Positions 24,963 through 37,116 of a stretch of DNA of 64,000 nt are shown here, piece by piece. Position numbers and translations under genes: made by a program. Every line of letters starts with the position of its first letter. The first letter of the stretch is position 1. The stretch comes from Gavia stellata (Eukaryota > Chordata > Aves > Gaviiformes > Gaviidae). The notes beneath the pieces were generated by a model. It had not been told where the DNA came from. It did no database searches and worked only from the letters and a program-made list of their open reading frames with translations. The DNA lies in contig NC_082598.1 in NCBI RefSeq assembly GCF_030936135.1, positions 9,986,687-10,050,686 on the forward strand, written 5' to 3'.

Positions 24963-27859
24963 CTGTCAGAAACACCACAACAAAAGGGAACATAAATCAA
25001 AAGGGAATAAAAACAAACATGCGATTACCAGATCCTCAAGGGAGTAGGGAGAATAAAATATAACAGCAGCTGCTTTCATCTGAGTTTCTCAAGGTGCTTT
25101 GCGAACAGGCAGCTAGGTGAGTTCAGGATGCCCAGGAGGGTTCAATTCCCCCCTTCGCTGCCAGGCACCCACCGTTGGGCAGAGCACAGCAGGCACTGAA
25201 ACAGTGCATGGCTGCTCTGGACTCGAAATGAAATATATCCTCTTCAAGAGGAAGTGGCAGGGAAAAGAAGATAAGCAAAATTAAGTATGAAGACAAGAGA
25301 CTATTAAAGCAGAGCTGGAACACAGGTGGTTTTCTCAGTGCAACCAGCCATCAAAACGAGCTTAGAGCTGAGAACATTCCCCACCTCTTCAGCCCTCCCT
25401 ACAGAAAGGCTGACTGCTTTTCTGCAATGAGGCAAGCAGCTCTACAAGATAATAAACTCAGAGCCTGATTACTGTCTGCTAAACTATTAGGACTGTTACT
25501 GGAAGTCACCAGTAACTACAGCAAAACCACAAAATCAAGTGTACAAGACTTAAGAGAAAGAATTTGACCATTATCCCTAACAGCATGTTTCAGTTGTTTA
25601 TTTCTCCTGTGAGCTCTCTAACCTCTCATAAAAGCCAAGCAGGGAAATTATTTGGTTTTGGCAAAGCAGAAGGTATTAGGCTCAGTTCTGTTGAGCTGCT
25701 TCTGCTAGCGACAGGCTGACATGACCTCAGAGAGTCTAAAATTACGAGTGTAGAAATGAGGTAGCCGATTGCTTAATTATGTTGTTAAAAATCTAATGAA
25801 GGGCAAAGCAATAGATAGAAGGAATCCATGGACACAGTGAACATGAACTGCTGGATGTATTTACCCAAGTTCCCTGTATGCAGCTTCTCTCCGAGTATTA
25901 TTTACAGTATGCAACCCATGCAATTGCTGATTTATAAACCTGACAAGCAAGATCCCTGCCTCAAGGAGCATATTATCAAACAACAAAATATATGGTGCAG
26001 TTAATGCAGAGGTCAAGAGGGCTACAGCTACAGGCAGCAAGAAAATAATTAAATAAAAAATCCACTGTATTGTTCAAACATAACCGTGACCAGTTTTCAT
26101 GTGTTTGTCACATTGCAACGTGTCAAATTAAAAGTAAAAAGGATACAGCATTCAATGCAGAAAATGTTCAAAAAGCAGGTTAATAAAAACAAAAAGAACT
26201 TCAAATCTTGACTCAGCTTTTACAGGCTCCTCTAAACTATTTTGGAAGTTAAAATACTTCAAGGAAGCAATCTTTCACTTAATGAACAAACTGGTCTGAC
26301 AAAGGTCACAACTATAGGGACAGCAACGAAAACCAGTCTGTGTGCAGAGAAATGACCAATGTGGTGAAAAAAATGAGGCTGCACATAGCAGCCTTCACCT
26401 CATCCCTGGGAACAGTTCACCAGAAAATGTTCTGTGAGGACACAAGGCTACAAATTCCTACTTCAAAGGCAGGCTTTCCTTCAGCAGCATGGAGATGCAG
26501 GACTGCCAGCTTAAGTCAAAGCATTAATAGCAATGAAACTAAGGGATTTTCCTTTCCAATTCTTTTCCTTCTCTGCAACCTCCCTAGCTATGACATGTAA
26601 CTTGTCCAGTGAAACTTACTCCTAATGCAATGTAGATTTTGAAGACTTTGTTAACACTTTCACAGGAATCTCTGACCTGAAACCATGGCAAGCCTGCTGA
26701 CCTTGGAGCATCTCCACATTCTCCATCCAGGAAGTCCCTTGGGTTATTACATATTCCAAACAAAATAACCGAGCCAGTAACAATACTCCTGTTTAACACT
26801 TGCCATTAGACTACATTGCCTTGATTATGTTTTCAGGGATTTAACCATCCTGTTGATTCTCACTAATTTTAAAGACAGCAAAAATTTAGGTAGTTATTCA
26901 AGCTCTGTGCCATCAGGTCTCCCTCCCAAATGAACACAGGGCTGGTGGAAGCAGGTTTGTTAAGATGCCTACTTCGCTACCGATGCTTTATCAACTGCAT
27001 TACAATATGGACTACCATGTTCAGGTAGTTACTAATTTTAATATTCACAGAAAAGCCACAAAACACAGGCCCCTTTTGTACAAACTGCAGCATGCCAATA
27101 TGAACTACAACTTCCACAGCACCTAGTACCATAATCACTCCTTCCCTTAGCTCATGATCAGTCCAGACACATTACAAGCTAACGCAACTCCACCACAAAG
27201 ACTCTGGAGCTCATCAGCAGAAAGCAGCTTTCTTATCAGGTGTTTACCATTTGGGTTTTTGTTTTATTTGTTGTTTTTTTCCTGTTGTTGACCTTGAAGC
27301 ACAATGTTGAAAAAGTTATTTTTTAATTGACCTTGTATGTATTTAATTGTCTCCAGTGCCAAAGAAAAATTGCAAAAAAACCCCATGACAAACAGCAAAT
27401 TTATTTTGATAAGTAACAACCTTATAAACTCATAAGTCATATAATCCATAGTTCACGGTTACAGAACTACTTGACTGCCAGATGAATCCATCTGCAAACT
27501 TTGTTTTTAAAATTGCATAAAAAAATAAATTACGTCTTAGTGGTACTCAATGTATAGAAACAGTTTAAGTATAACCCTCTCTACAGAATGTTCTCCCACA
27601 TTAGAGGGACTCCCTTTACCTCCATGTTGGTGTCATGTCAGCTGATTCACTAAATTAACGCATCAGTAGAGCGAGCTAAAGGGCACATTTTCCCCCAGAC
27701 AGTGACTTAACAATAGTGAGGCCCTTCAAGAGGGCGATGCGGCCAGCCCCGTGGCCCCACTGCTTCTGGGTTTTAGTGCCCTAACATCCCAATTGCTTGC
27801 ACCAAGCTCAGCTGCACTGCAGCACACCCCCAAATAGTAACACTTAGTTATGTAATGGC

Positions 27860-28040
27860 TTTTAACATTCAAAATGCTGTACAAACATTAACTGCTTTAA
27901 TCCTCGTCACCCAGCTACAGTCAGTAAGTCTGTGTGGGGACAAATCAGGAGAGAAATGTCTTGCCCAAAATCACACAGTGGTGCAGTCCTGAAATGACAT
28001 TTGAAATAAGAAACTCTGGGCCATTAGCCCTATGCCTTTG
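27860..28040 (-). mobile_element. Ancient MIR/CORE-SINE-like remnant
   Basis: Read on the minus strand it follows the MIR layout. On the plus strand this shows as a TTAACTGCTTTAATCCTC block, then CTTGCCCAAAATCACACAG, then a CTCTGGGCC block, which parallel the reverse complement of MIR (CATTTAATCCTCA, TTGCCCAAGGTCACACAG, CTCCAGAGTCC). Divergence is high, as expected for a pre-amniote-radiation element. Confidence 0.55.
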
Positions 28041-28695
28041 CTTCTAGTTGTGACTGAAAAAGTCCTTACGCTGCATCCAACCACAGAGCCTTCATTTTGA
28101 GAGTAAGCACTTAGAAATTAAACGCAATCCTGGACTGGAGCCGAAGTACTCGCGCTGTCAGGAAGGACAAAGCCCTGAATGACTCTGTCTCTCTGAGCCT
28201 GTGCAAGCCCCAGTGGCAATGGGATCAACACCCCTAGGTCCCCTTCACATGCCCCATCTCGCTCAACCTTGGGAGCAGCCTTTGACTTACATATATGAAT
28301 GATTGAGTCATCAGGTTTTTATAGAACAGGCTTTTAAAATATTCTCTGAAGAGCAGTCTCATGAGGGGATAAAGCTTCAATATGAGGAGTAGAGTGAGTT
28401 ATAGAAATGAAACCCCTAGCATTAGCCTGAAGACACGCTGGAAGCAAGGCAGCAGCACTGCACCCGTAGGCTTTTTATGTTAATAGTCCTTCTCTGGGCT
28501 GCGCTGCTCCGTTAGCTCAGCGTGCAGCAGCAAATGGAAGCATCCAGTCTCTAAAGCACTATCTGCCTGTGCTTCAGGGATTTGTACAAGGAATGGAGGG
28601 AAAACCTTGTTCGTGGGCTAATTGGCCCTCTGCTTTATCATGCAATCAGAGTTAAGTCTGTTGGGAAACGGATGAAGGCCACAGCACAAACATCA

Positions 28696-28916
28696 AAGAG
28701 GAGGAGGAAGGGAGGGGAGGGAAGGGATTAACGAGACAGAAGGACTACAGAAATAAATTTTAGAAGAAAACATTAAAAGCATGTACAGAAAAAAAGGCAG
28801 AGAAAGGAAGAGAAACAAGTATTTAAAGGAATAAGAAACAAGTTTGGAGAAAGGAAAAGGCACAAGGTAAAATTAAATAGTGTGAAGATTGAAAAAGACA
28901 TTTAAAAAGGAGAAAC
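28696..28916 (+). repeat. Purine-rich (GA) tract with G-quadruplex motif
   Basis: About 220 bases dominated by A and G on the plus strand. It starts with GAGGAGGAAGGGAGGGGAGG, in which G runs at 28,710-28,712, 28,714-28,717, 28,719-28,721 and 28,724-28,726 are separated by loops of 1, 1 and 2 bases, a canonical intramolecular G4 pattern. The plus strand is the template strand for ZFYVE28. Confidence 0.75.
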
Positions 28917-30194
28917 CGTATTCCCAACTCTTAACTATTCAAAATTCTTGCATTACGATCTCCCATAAATCATGAAATTTTATAGTCTTTTTATTGGTTT
29001 TATGCTGTAGTTTTTAGAATTCACCTTTACATTTCTCTGCAACCTCATTAGCTAGTAAAGTTTTCTGTTCTATAAAAGTTAAAAATCTCACATAAATCAA
29101 AGATGCTAGAGCTTTAAGAAAACCACAATCATGATAAAAATCATAGACTCTGTAAACACTGTCAAAAAGCACATGTGAATTCATTTTGCTTAAGGTATGT
29201 GCAATAGATCTCCTTCAGTCCCATCTAATTTTACAAAACCAAGGAGAACATCTCTGTGTCCCAGAACACAAGGAGATGGACCTGGATCCATCAACAGTGT
29301 TGATTCAAACAACATTAGACCAGAAAGTTCACTCAGTGGTGCTGAGACACACGAAAGACCGGGTTGGGGAGTGGGGGAGGGAAATAATCCCACAAGTTGT
29401 TGGAGCTTGCAGGAGGCCTAATTCAGTAAATCTATACTTTGGTAGAAAACAATTCAGAAAACATGCACACCACAACTTCCTGTTGAACAGCAGCTACTAA
29501 ACCCTCAGTTTGTGTTGGTGTTTGCATTATGGCCAGACAATTCATAGAAAAGATCCTTTCTGCATCTTTTCTTTTTATCAAACATTCCTAATGCAGAACT
29601 CAAACTGAAAGTTCCTCCTGCATTGATGTGTATTAGATTTTAGATCACATCATGCATAATAACCCTGATTATACTTTTACCAAACTAACCTTAAGAGGGA
29701 TGTTCCTACAGCAGCCTGCGGAACTTGCACCACTGCAGCAGTCAAAGCGCATTACCCTCACAGCTGCAAAAAAGGTCAGATGGGCTTGCTGCAGCTCTTC
29801 TGATGAAAGTAGGAATTGTAAATTCTCACAGTTTTAAGTATGGAAAGTAAAGAACTAAGGTGACATGACTTTAGCCCTCACTTCAACTGCCACAGTAAGA
29901 TGAATGTTTTTGACCCTTATCACACATAATTTTCTGCATGTCATTCTGGGCCATCTCTGACTTTTTATAAGATTCCTAGGAGGCAATTGTACCAAAGTAA
30001 TCTTCACCCTTGCTCAGTAGATTCAGTGTTGATTACAGCTGTCTTGAAATTTTTCAATAAAAATACATTTTCTGCTTCAACAATATTATTTGATGAAAAT
30101 TTCGTGTGTGAGGGAGAAAACAGAGGTACAGACTTAGTAGCTTCAAGGACAGCTCTTGTCAAACAGCTTTCTTAGGGTGGAGTTTCTGTGCAAA

Positions 30195-30320
30195 TCTAGA
30201 AAGCTTTCACCAAAGCATGGAGCTTTGCAGACTTGGGCTCAAGCCTCTGCTCTGCCTGGTTCCACATGACCTTGAACGATGATGCCCTGTGTCCATTCTG
30301 TACAGGTACGTGATCAGCAA
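30195..30320 (+). mobile_element. Possible MIR-like SINE remnant
   Basis: The order GACTTGGGCTCAAGCCTCTG, CTCTGCCTGGTTCCACATGA, CCTTGAACGATG and CCATTCTGTACAGG parallels the MIR core (TGGGTTCGAATCCC, GCTCTGCCACTT, GTGACCTTGGGC, TCATCTGTAAAATGG). It is diverged and short, so the assignment is tentative. Confidence 0.4.
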
Positions 30321-33300
30321 CTCATTCTTTGGGCAAAATAATTATTTACGTAAAACGGAACAACTCTGATAGAAAATACTGGGATATGGTTCAAATCTTC
30401 GCTTTAAATCAGATGGACCAGAGTCTTGTATCCTTCATACAACTGTTACTAGGAGACTTTCTCTGTAAGAGCTACCAACAATTATAAACTAGAAGCAAGC
30501 TGATAATGTAGATCTACATACTACATGCCAGAAGAACTCTCAAAACATATATTTTTAGGACAGAAAATTTCAAACCTAATAAAAATCCCAGTTATGTCAT
30601 TGTGGAGCTGAATGAGCCTGGGCTTTACAGTACTTACGGGATGTTTTCTCCTCCTGCAATGAAGTCTCAACCAGTTCCACACTGTGCTGACTGAGAGGGA
30701 CAATCTTTGAAAAGGTAAAAGGCTCTGAACAAGTTCTTAAAATGTAAGTCAGATCAAGTTATTGCAATACAACCTAAAAACTGTACAAAATCCTGTAATT
30801 TTACATGCCTGATTAAATATGCTCAGTTGAGAAAACATTGCCTCAATATGGAAAACTTGATGCTAGATTCTTCTCTCTCACAGCGTAAGCAAAGCAGCTG
30901 AATAAGGAAAAAGTAAAAAGTTATGTGGACAGAATATGTTTGGCCACTGAACTGTGCAACAATTTAACTTCTTTCATTTAGAAAGTGTTGCTGGTCATCA
31001 TTATAAATAATAGAGTAACCATAGGCATCTAGAGGACAAAAGAAAAACTGAAGCATTCAGCTAGGGTTGACAGCTAATTCTAGACTCACAGCAATTAAAT
31101 TCTACACATACAGTAGCATGGGTGGCTTTTCTTGACCTTGTGACATCTTATTGCAACAAGAACAAGAGCTCGAGCTTTGGGACCATAAATTACTGAATTG
31201 TGTTTGTGCTGCTGGTTGGAGTGAGGACTTGTGACTGGACAAAAATGGGTGGGCTGGAATATTATGAGACGGAAAGGGATCAAGGAGAATTAGCGTGCTG
31301 TTGTGCAGCAAACAGATGCTAACACCATTTGGCACAAGCAGTTATTTGTACTGGCAGCCACAGCAAATCCATTATGGCTGGAGTTATAACTAGGTGGCAG
31401 CAAGCAAGGTAGTTCTGTATGGATGCTAGAGGGATAAGGAGTGAAAATGGTTGCAGAGAGAGCTGAGATGCTACAGCAAATATTTTCATGGAGCACCAAC
31501 AGCTTCATAATGCTTTCTGTTTTTCCTTGAGAAAATCTTCCAATTTCTAGAAGTCTCACGCTTATTCCTAGACAAGAAGGATAACTTACTTTCTTAGCCA
31601 GCCTGTAACTTCATGACATTGACAATTAAAAATATTAATTTTCCCCTTAATCGCAACAGATGAATCTTCCTGAGTAATAAATTACCCCAAAATACATGTA
31701 TGGTCAAAACTCAGATTTGCCAAAGTTCATTATTAAAATCATCAAGCTGACAAGGATAAACATAATGCTCCCAAATATGGTGAGCATGGACTTATGCTTG
31801 ATCACATCTACAGATTGATAAAAGAAATGAATACATAAAAATCCTTATCAAGACAAAAAAAAGAAGTTACACTCTGTGTGTGTATATCTATGTGTTTATA
31901 TGGGAACCTGTTGGCAAACACAAAGCAAGTTTTGTGCTGGGGCTAGAAACATGGTCTCAGACACATAAATGGCAGAAAGACATCAAACTTCTACTTCCCT
32001 AATGTTTTTTTTCTTAAAGCTATAATACATATTAAGAATGACTCAGCTCTGTCCCGGGCAGGGATACATTTATACGAGGTTAACTAAGTAAATTTTCTTA
32101 CATTTTCAAATGTGGATGTTTCCTTTAATTCGTGTGTGACCCATGCTGCCCACTCTCAGTCCCATGCAAACTTCTTGGTCAGCTTATTATCCAAGAGTGG
32201 TTTGTCCCAAGCTGGAGCTCAGGAACTGCCCAATAACCTTCTCCCTGTGCTGGCTCACAGCTCACCAGGACACAGGGAGAAAGGCAGTACCACAAAGATC
32301 CCAGGCCACAGGCCCCTTCTCCCCTTCTGCTGTTATGGCAATACGGAGCAAGGACCACTGGTAGCAAAGAGCCCAGCCTGATTTTTTCTGAGCAGATGCC
32401 TCTACAATTTGCTTTGAGTTATACACAGAACTTGGTCTCCACTGGCCATCTTTTCCATCATACAAGCAGGGCATGAAATTTTACTATATTTAAAACTTAT
32501 TTATGGAATATTGTATAAATTAATCTTATATTCTGGGAAAATATAAATGTATTTGCTTTACATTCTCTCCCTATAAAAATATAGTGTTTTTTATGAAGTC
32601 TAAATACATATGCTTCCTTGAAAAAAGTCCTAGACCATTAGGACAGCAAAGATGAACATATACACCATAGGCTCATCTGTACTTTCGAAAATGCTTTTGT
32701 TTTGGAATGCCAATTAATCTGTAGTTTATTGTATTTCAACCTTCAGAAGGTCACAGGATTTAACTCTTATACCCTTGCCAATGTCAGTTGGCTCATAATA
32801 AACATTCATATTTGTTTTATGACCCAGACCAGCTGGTGGGTTTTATATACAGTAAGAATGAGAAATCTGACAAAAACAAGTGATTCATCTTTATAATCTA
32901 AGTAGAGGCTGGAACCTTCAGTAGAATCTTAAAACCATTTATTTGTTCAGGTTGCTGGGCTTGCTTTCCTTTTTTTATTACCATTGATTGGATGCAATCT
33001 TAAACATTCGGTACTTTCGGTAAGAGGGATTTAGCTGATAATTGGAAAAAATTCCTGGCAGATAGCTTGCTGGACTTTCTCAATTTGATACATGCTCATA
33101 TTCTGGCACAATGGCAGAAGGGAGGAGCTACTAATGTGCTCATTTGCTTTAAATTGTTTTCACTTTCAGTTGAAATCATTAAGTGAGACCTGAAGTGTAG
33201 AAATGATGTACAAAAAGGATATAATTAATTTTGGTGCAATGTTGTCGACAGATTGGTGCAATGCTCTCAGACTTTGCATTGAATCCATTTACAGGGATAA

Positions 33301-34189
33301 CTGTGGTGTACTCCCGTTGGTGGCCTATGGCCCAGATTTGGCCTGAAGGACAAACACGTCAGGCTTGCTGCAAGAAACAGGGCACAATGTTGATGCAGCA
33401 AAGGTTGTCCTAACAATCAGACATCTTCCACCTGCACTCAAACATCACCGAAAGTCAGGGGCTGTTGCTTCTACAGTGGCCAGCAAAGATTAGGTAGGTG
33501 AGGAGGTGTTAAAAGGGGAAAAGGCACATGGCTGCTGAGGTTAAAATATTGCTGTAAGTTTGTCTCACGCTGGATGCCTTAGGGATAGCAAAAGCATGTA
33601 ACCCATTAGCTATCACTGCATACCTCAGTAGAAAAGAAGTCTGCACAGCATTGCCAGCAATGACAACTTGTGACCTGAAGGGATAGGGGCCTGGAATGTA
33701 TTGGAGGAGAGGGGACAGAATGGGTGTTTCTACAGTTCCCACAAATTCAACAAATTGATCCACTTCAGATGCCCCTTTTTGTAGACCTCTGTGGTTTGTT
33801 ATGGTTTGGAACGTGGAGCTCATCTCCATGTTCCCAACACCCTCGGTCTCTTTGTCATACAAAAAATTCCTGCCCATCAGCAAACCTGAAAGCTAAGTAA
33901 CAGCAGACTACACTAGTTAGTTTACATAGTCAGAGGAGCTGTACTGATTTGTACAAGTAGGTATTTACAGCATAACCACTTACACACAACCCAAGTAAGA
34001 CTCCCAGAGAAAGTCTGCAAGGAGATTGATTCAGACATGCCCAAGCCTTCCCAGTGAGCAAGCATGGCTAGCAACAGCAGAGTACCTGCAGGAGCACTGG
34101 ATAACTGGCTCTGCTTAGAGTATGTGTTAGCATAGGAAAACATTGTGCCAAGGCAGCCAAGCTCATCCTGGCATCCAAGTCTACTTTTT

Positions 34190-34921
34190 CAAAAGGGACT
34201 TGGTTATCCCATGACCTGGACTGGCTGGAGAGTTGGGCAAAGAGGAACCCTATGAAATTCAACAAAGGCAAGTGTAGGGTACTGCACCTGGGGAGGAATA
34301 AGCCCATGCATCAGTACAGATGGCCAGTGGCATCCTGGGGTACATAAAGAAGAGTGTGGCAGGCAGGTCGAGGGAGGTTATCCTCCTCCTCTACTCTGCC
34401 CTGGTGGGGCCGCACCTGGAGTACTGTGTCCAGTTCTGGGCTCCCCGGTTCAAGAAGGACAGGGAACTGCTGGAGAGGGTACAGCAAAGGGCTACGAAGA
34501 GGATTAGGGGACTGGAACATCTTTCTCGTGAGGAAAGGCTGAGGGACTTGGGTCTTTTTATTCTGGAGAAGAGAAGACTGAGGGGGGATCTTATTAATGC
34601 TTATAAATACTTCAGGGGTGGGTGCCAGGAGGATGGGGCCAGTCTTTTTTCAGTGGTGCCCAGTGACAGGACGAGAGGTAATGGGCACAAACTTGATCAT
34701 AGGAAGCTCCATCTAAACATGAGGAGGAACTTTTTTACTTTGAGGGTGGCAGAGCGCTGGAACAAGCTGCCCAGAGAGGTTGTGGAGTCTCCTTCTCTGG
34801 AGATACTCAAAACTCGCCTGGACGCATTCCTGTGCAACCTGCTCTGGGTGAACCTGCTCTGGCAGGGGGGTTGGACTAGATGATCTCCAGAGGTCCCTTC
34901 CAAACCCTGTCATTCTGTGAT
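34190..34921 (+). mobile_element. CR1 LINE, 5'-truncated and internally deleted
   Basis: The copy starts in the ORF2 region corresponding to WLESWAKRNPMKFNKGK, has a deletion at about 34,319 (the text jumps from CCCATGCATCAGTACAG to a segment for [18 protein letters not shown]), and runs in one open frame from 34,320 to 34,883 ([35 protein letters not shown], then [19 protein letters not shown]). It ends in the tail CATTCTGTGAT at 34,921. It has no catalytic domain. It lies antisense in a ZFYVE28 intron and is nearly identical to the copy at 40,853-41,266. Confidence 0.96.
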
Positions 34922-35833
34922 CCCACAAGGCTGCACTTTCCATCACACAGGCATACGTAACACCTGCTATTTCAGAACAAAGGTGCAGGCAGGGGTGTGT
35001 TCTTGCTACAGTCACCTGCATATGCTATTACTACTACAGGTTGGGGTTTACCATTTGCTTAGGGCAGGGGCGTGAAGAACTGATTCACACTGCCTGGGTG
35101 CTGCAGGCGCCCTCATAACTCCAAAGATTGCCCTTTACTGCACTCCTATGCAGCTATAACATCACCTAAGCACCCAGACTGTTGTAATCTATTTCAATAA
35201 ATAACATCCCAAGCCATAGTCTGCACTTCTCCAAACATAAAACCTTCCCCATGCCAACAGAAGATGCCATGAAAAGCTGAAGAACCTTAAAAGCTGAATG
35301 ATGTGGCAGGGAAGTGAAGTGACTTTGACATGACAAAATGTATATCCACTGTGAGAAGGTTATTCAGTATCCTGCAGTTCTGAATAACTTTCAAGTTCTG
35401 TAAGTAAAATTCACTGACAGCATCAGGCATCGATTCAAAACAAAAGAATATGAACTGAAATGGTAGAGAATGAATAATCTCTTGCGTTCTTTTCCAATAT
35501 AGCCTACATGTGGTAAGGGTTTTGCTTAAAGATTTGTTCTTTACTGCACCTTCTGTGACATTCTGAATTATGGCACAATAGAAAAATCAATTAAGATGAC
35601 TACTGTATAGTTCTTTATCTGCCACCAAATCATCTTCCTCCAGAAGAGATAATATTTCTACAACGCATTATACATGAATTAGCTCTGTTGTTCTAAATAA
35701 ATAGATTACATTTGAGATCCTTTAGCCTGCAGTTTCAGAAGAAGGGTGAGCAAGCAAGCCATGGGTTTCATATAAGCACAAAATACCTTATAAATAAGTA
35801 GCATTACTCCAAAACCCAATCTTTAAAGAGGTT

Positions 35834-35848
35834 CCCCCCCCGCCCCCC
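35834..35848. repeat. C-rich tract C8-G-C6
   Basis: Eight C, one G and six C on the plus strand, so the ZFYVE28 pre-mRNA carries G6-C-G8 here, a possible G-quadruplex. Confidence 0.8.
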
Positions 35849-37011
35849 GCAATTTCTGATCTTGTTACAAATGATATGAAACAACATTTCTTTTCTGTTG
35901 GTGACCCCCCTGTGCATACAAGCAGACACATACACTGTGTATCACTCAGTTCTCAGTCATCCTGCATTCAAAACCCCTCACTGGAAGAGCAGTAGTGTAT
36001 GTGGACAAATAGACAACAATAGATCAAAGTTTTAAAGCACAGGGAAATTACTGCACACTTGTATTTCTGAGAAGCTTAGATACATTTTCACAGTTGACGG
36101 TTGTCTTGTATTTCTCACTTGACCACAGAGACACCACCACTCCAATAATTGGGCTCCTGGTGTGTTGAAACCACCACTTAGCCCTGAAGATCAAAGCTGA
36201 TTGCTTTGTTTGCTCTGTCTCATACATCTGCTTTCTCTTTTCTTATTCTTTGACTGCAAGTGCTCTGATATATTTTAATCCATTTTTTATACATTTACCA
36301 TACTAGCGCTATAGTCCATAACTGACTCCTAAGCACTCCTGCAGCAGCTCAGATTAAAAAAAGAGAAAAAAAACTTTTGAGCTCTCAGAACGTGACCAAA
36401 ACTGAGACTTACATATGCACTTTTCTTCACTTTTACCATGTATTCAGTGATATTCAAGTAACCTCAGCAGACTTAGCTAAAACTAACTTTTTCTTTGAAG
36501 TAATATTGAAGTAATATAGTGAAGAATATGAAAATAATCATCAAAATATTTTAACCAAAGACAAAAGTGAAGAAAATATGAAAGGTACTTCTACTGTGGG
36601 AAAAAGTAGCACCTCCACATATAGCAAACAATCTAAAAGATCTCTTTTAGATTTGGCTGAGAATACCTTACATAGGGCTTTGCATCTTACACAATCCTCT
36701 GAAACTTGTCACATGTAATGTCACCGGCTATATTAAAGCCTTTACTATACAGAACCTTCCTCCACTGATACAAAGGAATTCATACTGGCTATGACAATTT
36801 GTAGATCAGAGTTTCATAAGGCTGCTAGAAAAAAATCTGAAAGAAATATGCTCAGTTTATCACCTGACTTTGTCTCTAAACCATACTATGACAACATTTT
36901 ATAACCACTTTCCAGAGTCAAACTTTGAGAGTTTCCTTTTCATTTTATGATTTTTATTTTTTTTAATACATCAGTGTTGTCTCATTTTAATTCTCAGAAA
37001 AAAGAAAATAC

Positions 37012-37116
37012 CTTCAAAGTCCCCATCTCTGGCTTTTGCTGCAAGTTCTGAGGATGATATGCTTTCTTGACATAGAGCACAGTCTTCCAATGCTGCATTC
37101 CTTAAACCCTGATTAA
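37012..37116 (-). CDS. ZFYVE28: ZFYVE28 coding exon, linker into the FYVE domain
   Basis: This 105-nt exon has acceptor TTGGTTTGTTTTACAG and donor GTATTTTC, phase 1 at both ends. It encodes [19 protein letters not shown] followed by [16 protein letters not shown], the acidic linker that immediately precedes the FYVE finger in LST2 proteins. The CALC pair of cysteines is conserved in the family as I recall it, but is not part of the FYVE zinc sites. The final G joins AT of the next exon to give Asp of DPPDWVPD. A 12-kb intron separates this exon from the FYVE exon. Confidence 0.95.

Larger units (their letters stand above)
24963..37011 (-). other. ZFYVE28: ZFYVE28 intron (12,049 bp)
   Basis: AT-rich intron between the acidic linker exon and the first FYVE exon. 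It holds two ancient MIR-like remnants (27,860-28,040 and 30,195-30,320), a purine-rich tract with a G-quadruplex motif (28,696-28,916), one CR1 (34,190-34,921) and a C-rich tract at 35,834-35,848. An unassigned 124-codon ORF lies at 33,509-33,883 on the minus strand. No other gene is seen. Confidence 0.85.

Noticed and set aside
24685..24993. ORF containing half of the FYVE domain and then unrelated residues
   Set aside because: The residues after GK are read-through into the intron past a good donor (GTAATG); the true continuation is the exon at 23,787-23,918.
29186..29500. 104-codon plus-strand ORF in a ZFYVE28 intron
   Set aside because: No recognisable family, no splice-linked partner exon, and it overlaps other short ORFs; likely chance.
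34320..34883. 187-codon ORF, the longest in the AT-rich half apart from the LTR
   Set aside because: It is a deleted C-terminal piece of CR1 ORF2 without reverse transcriptase motifs; annotated as part of the CR1.
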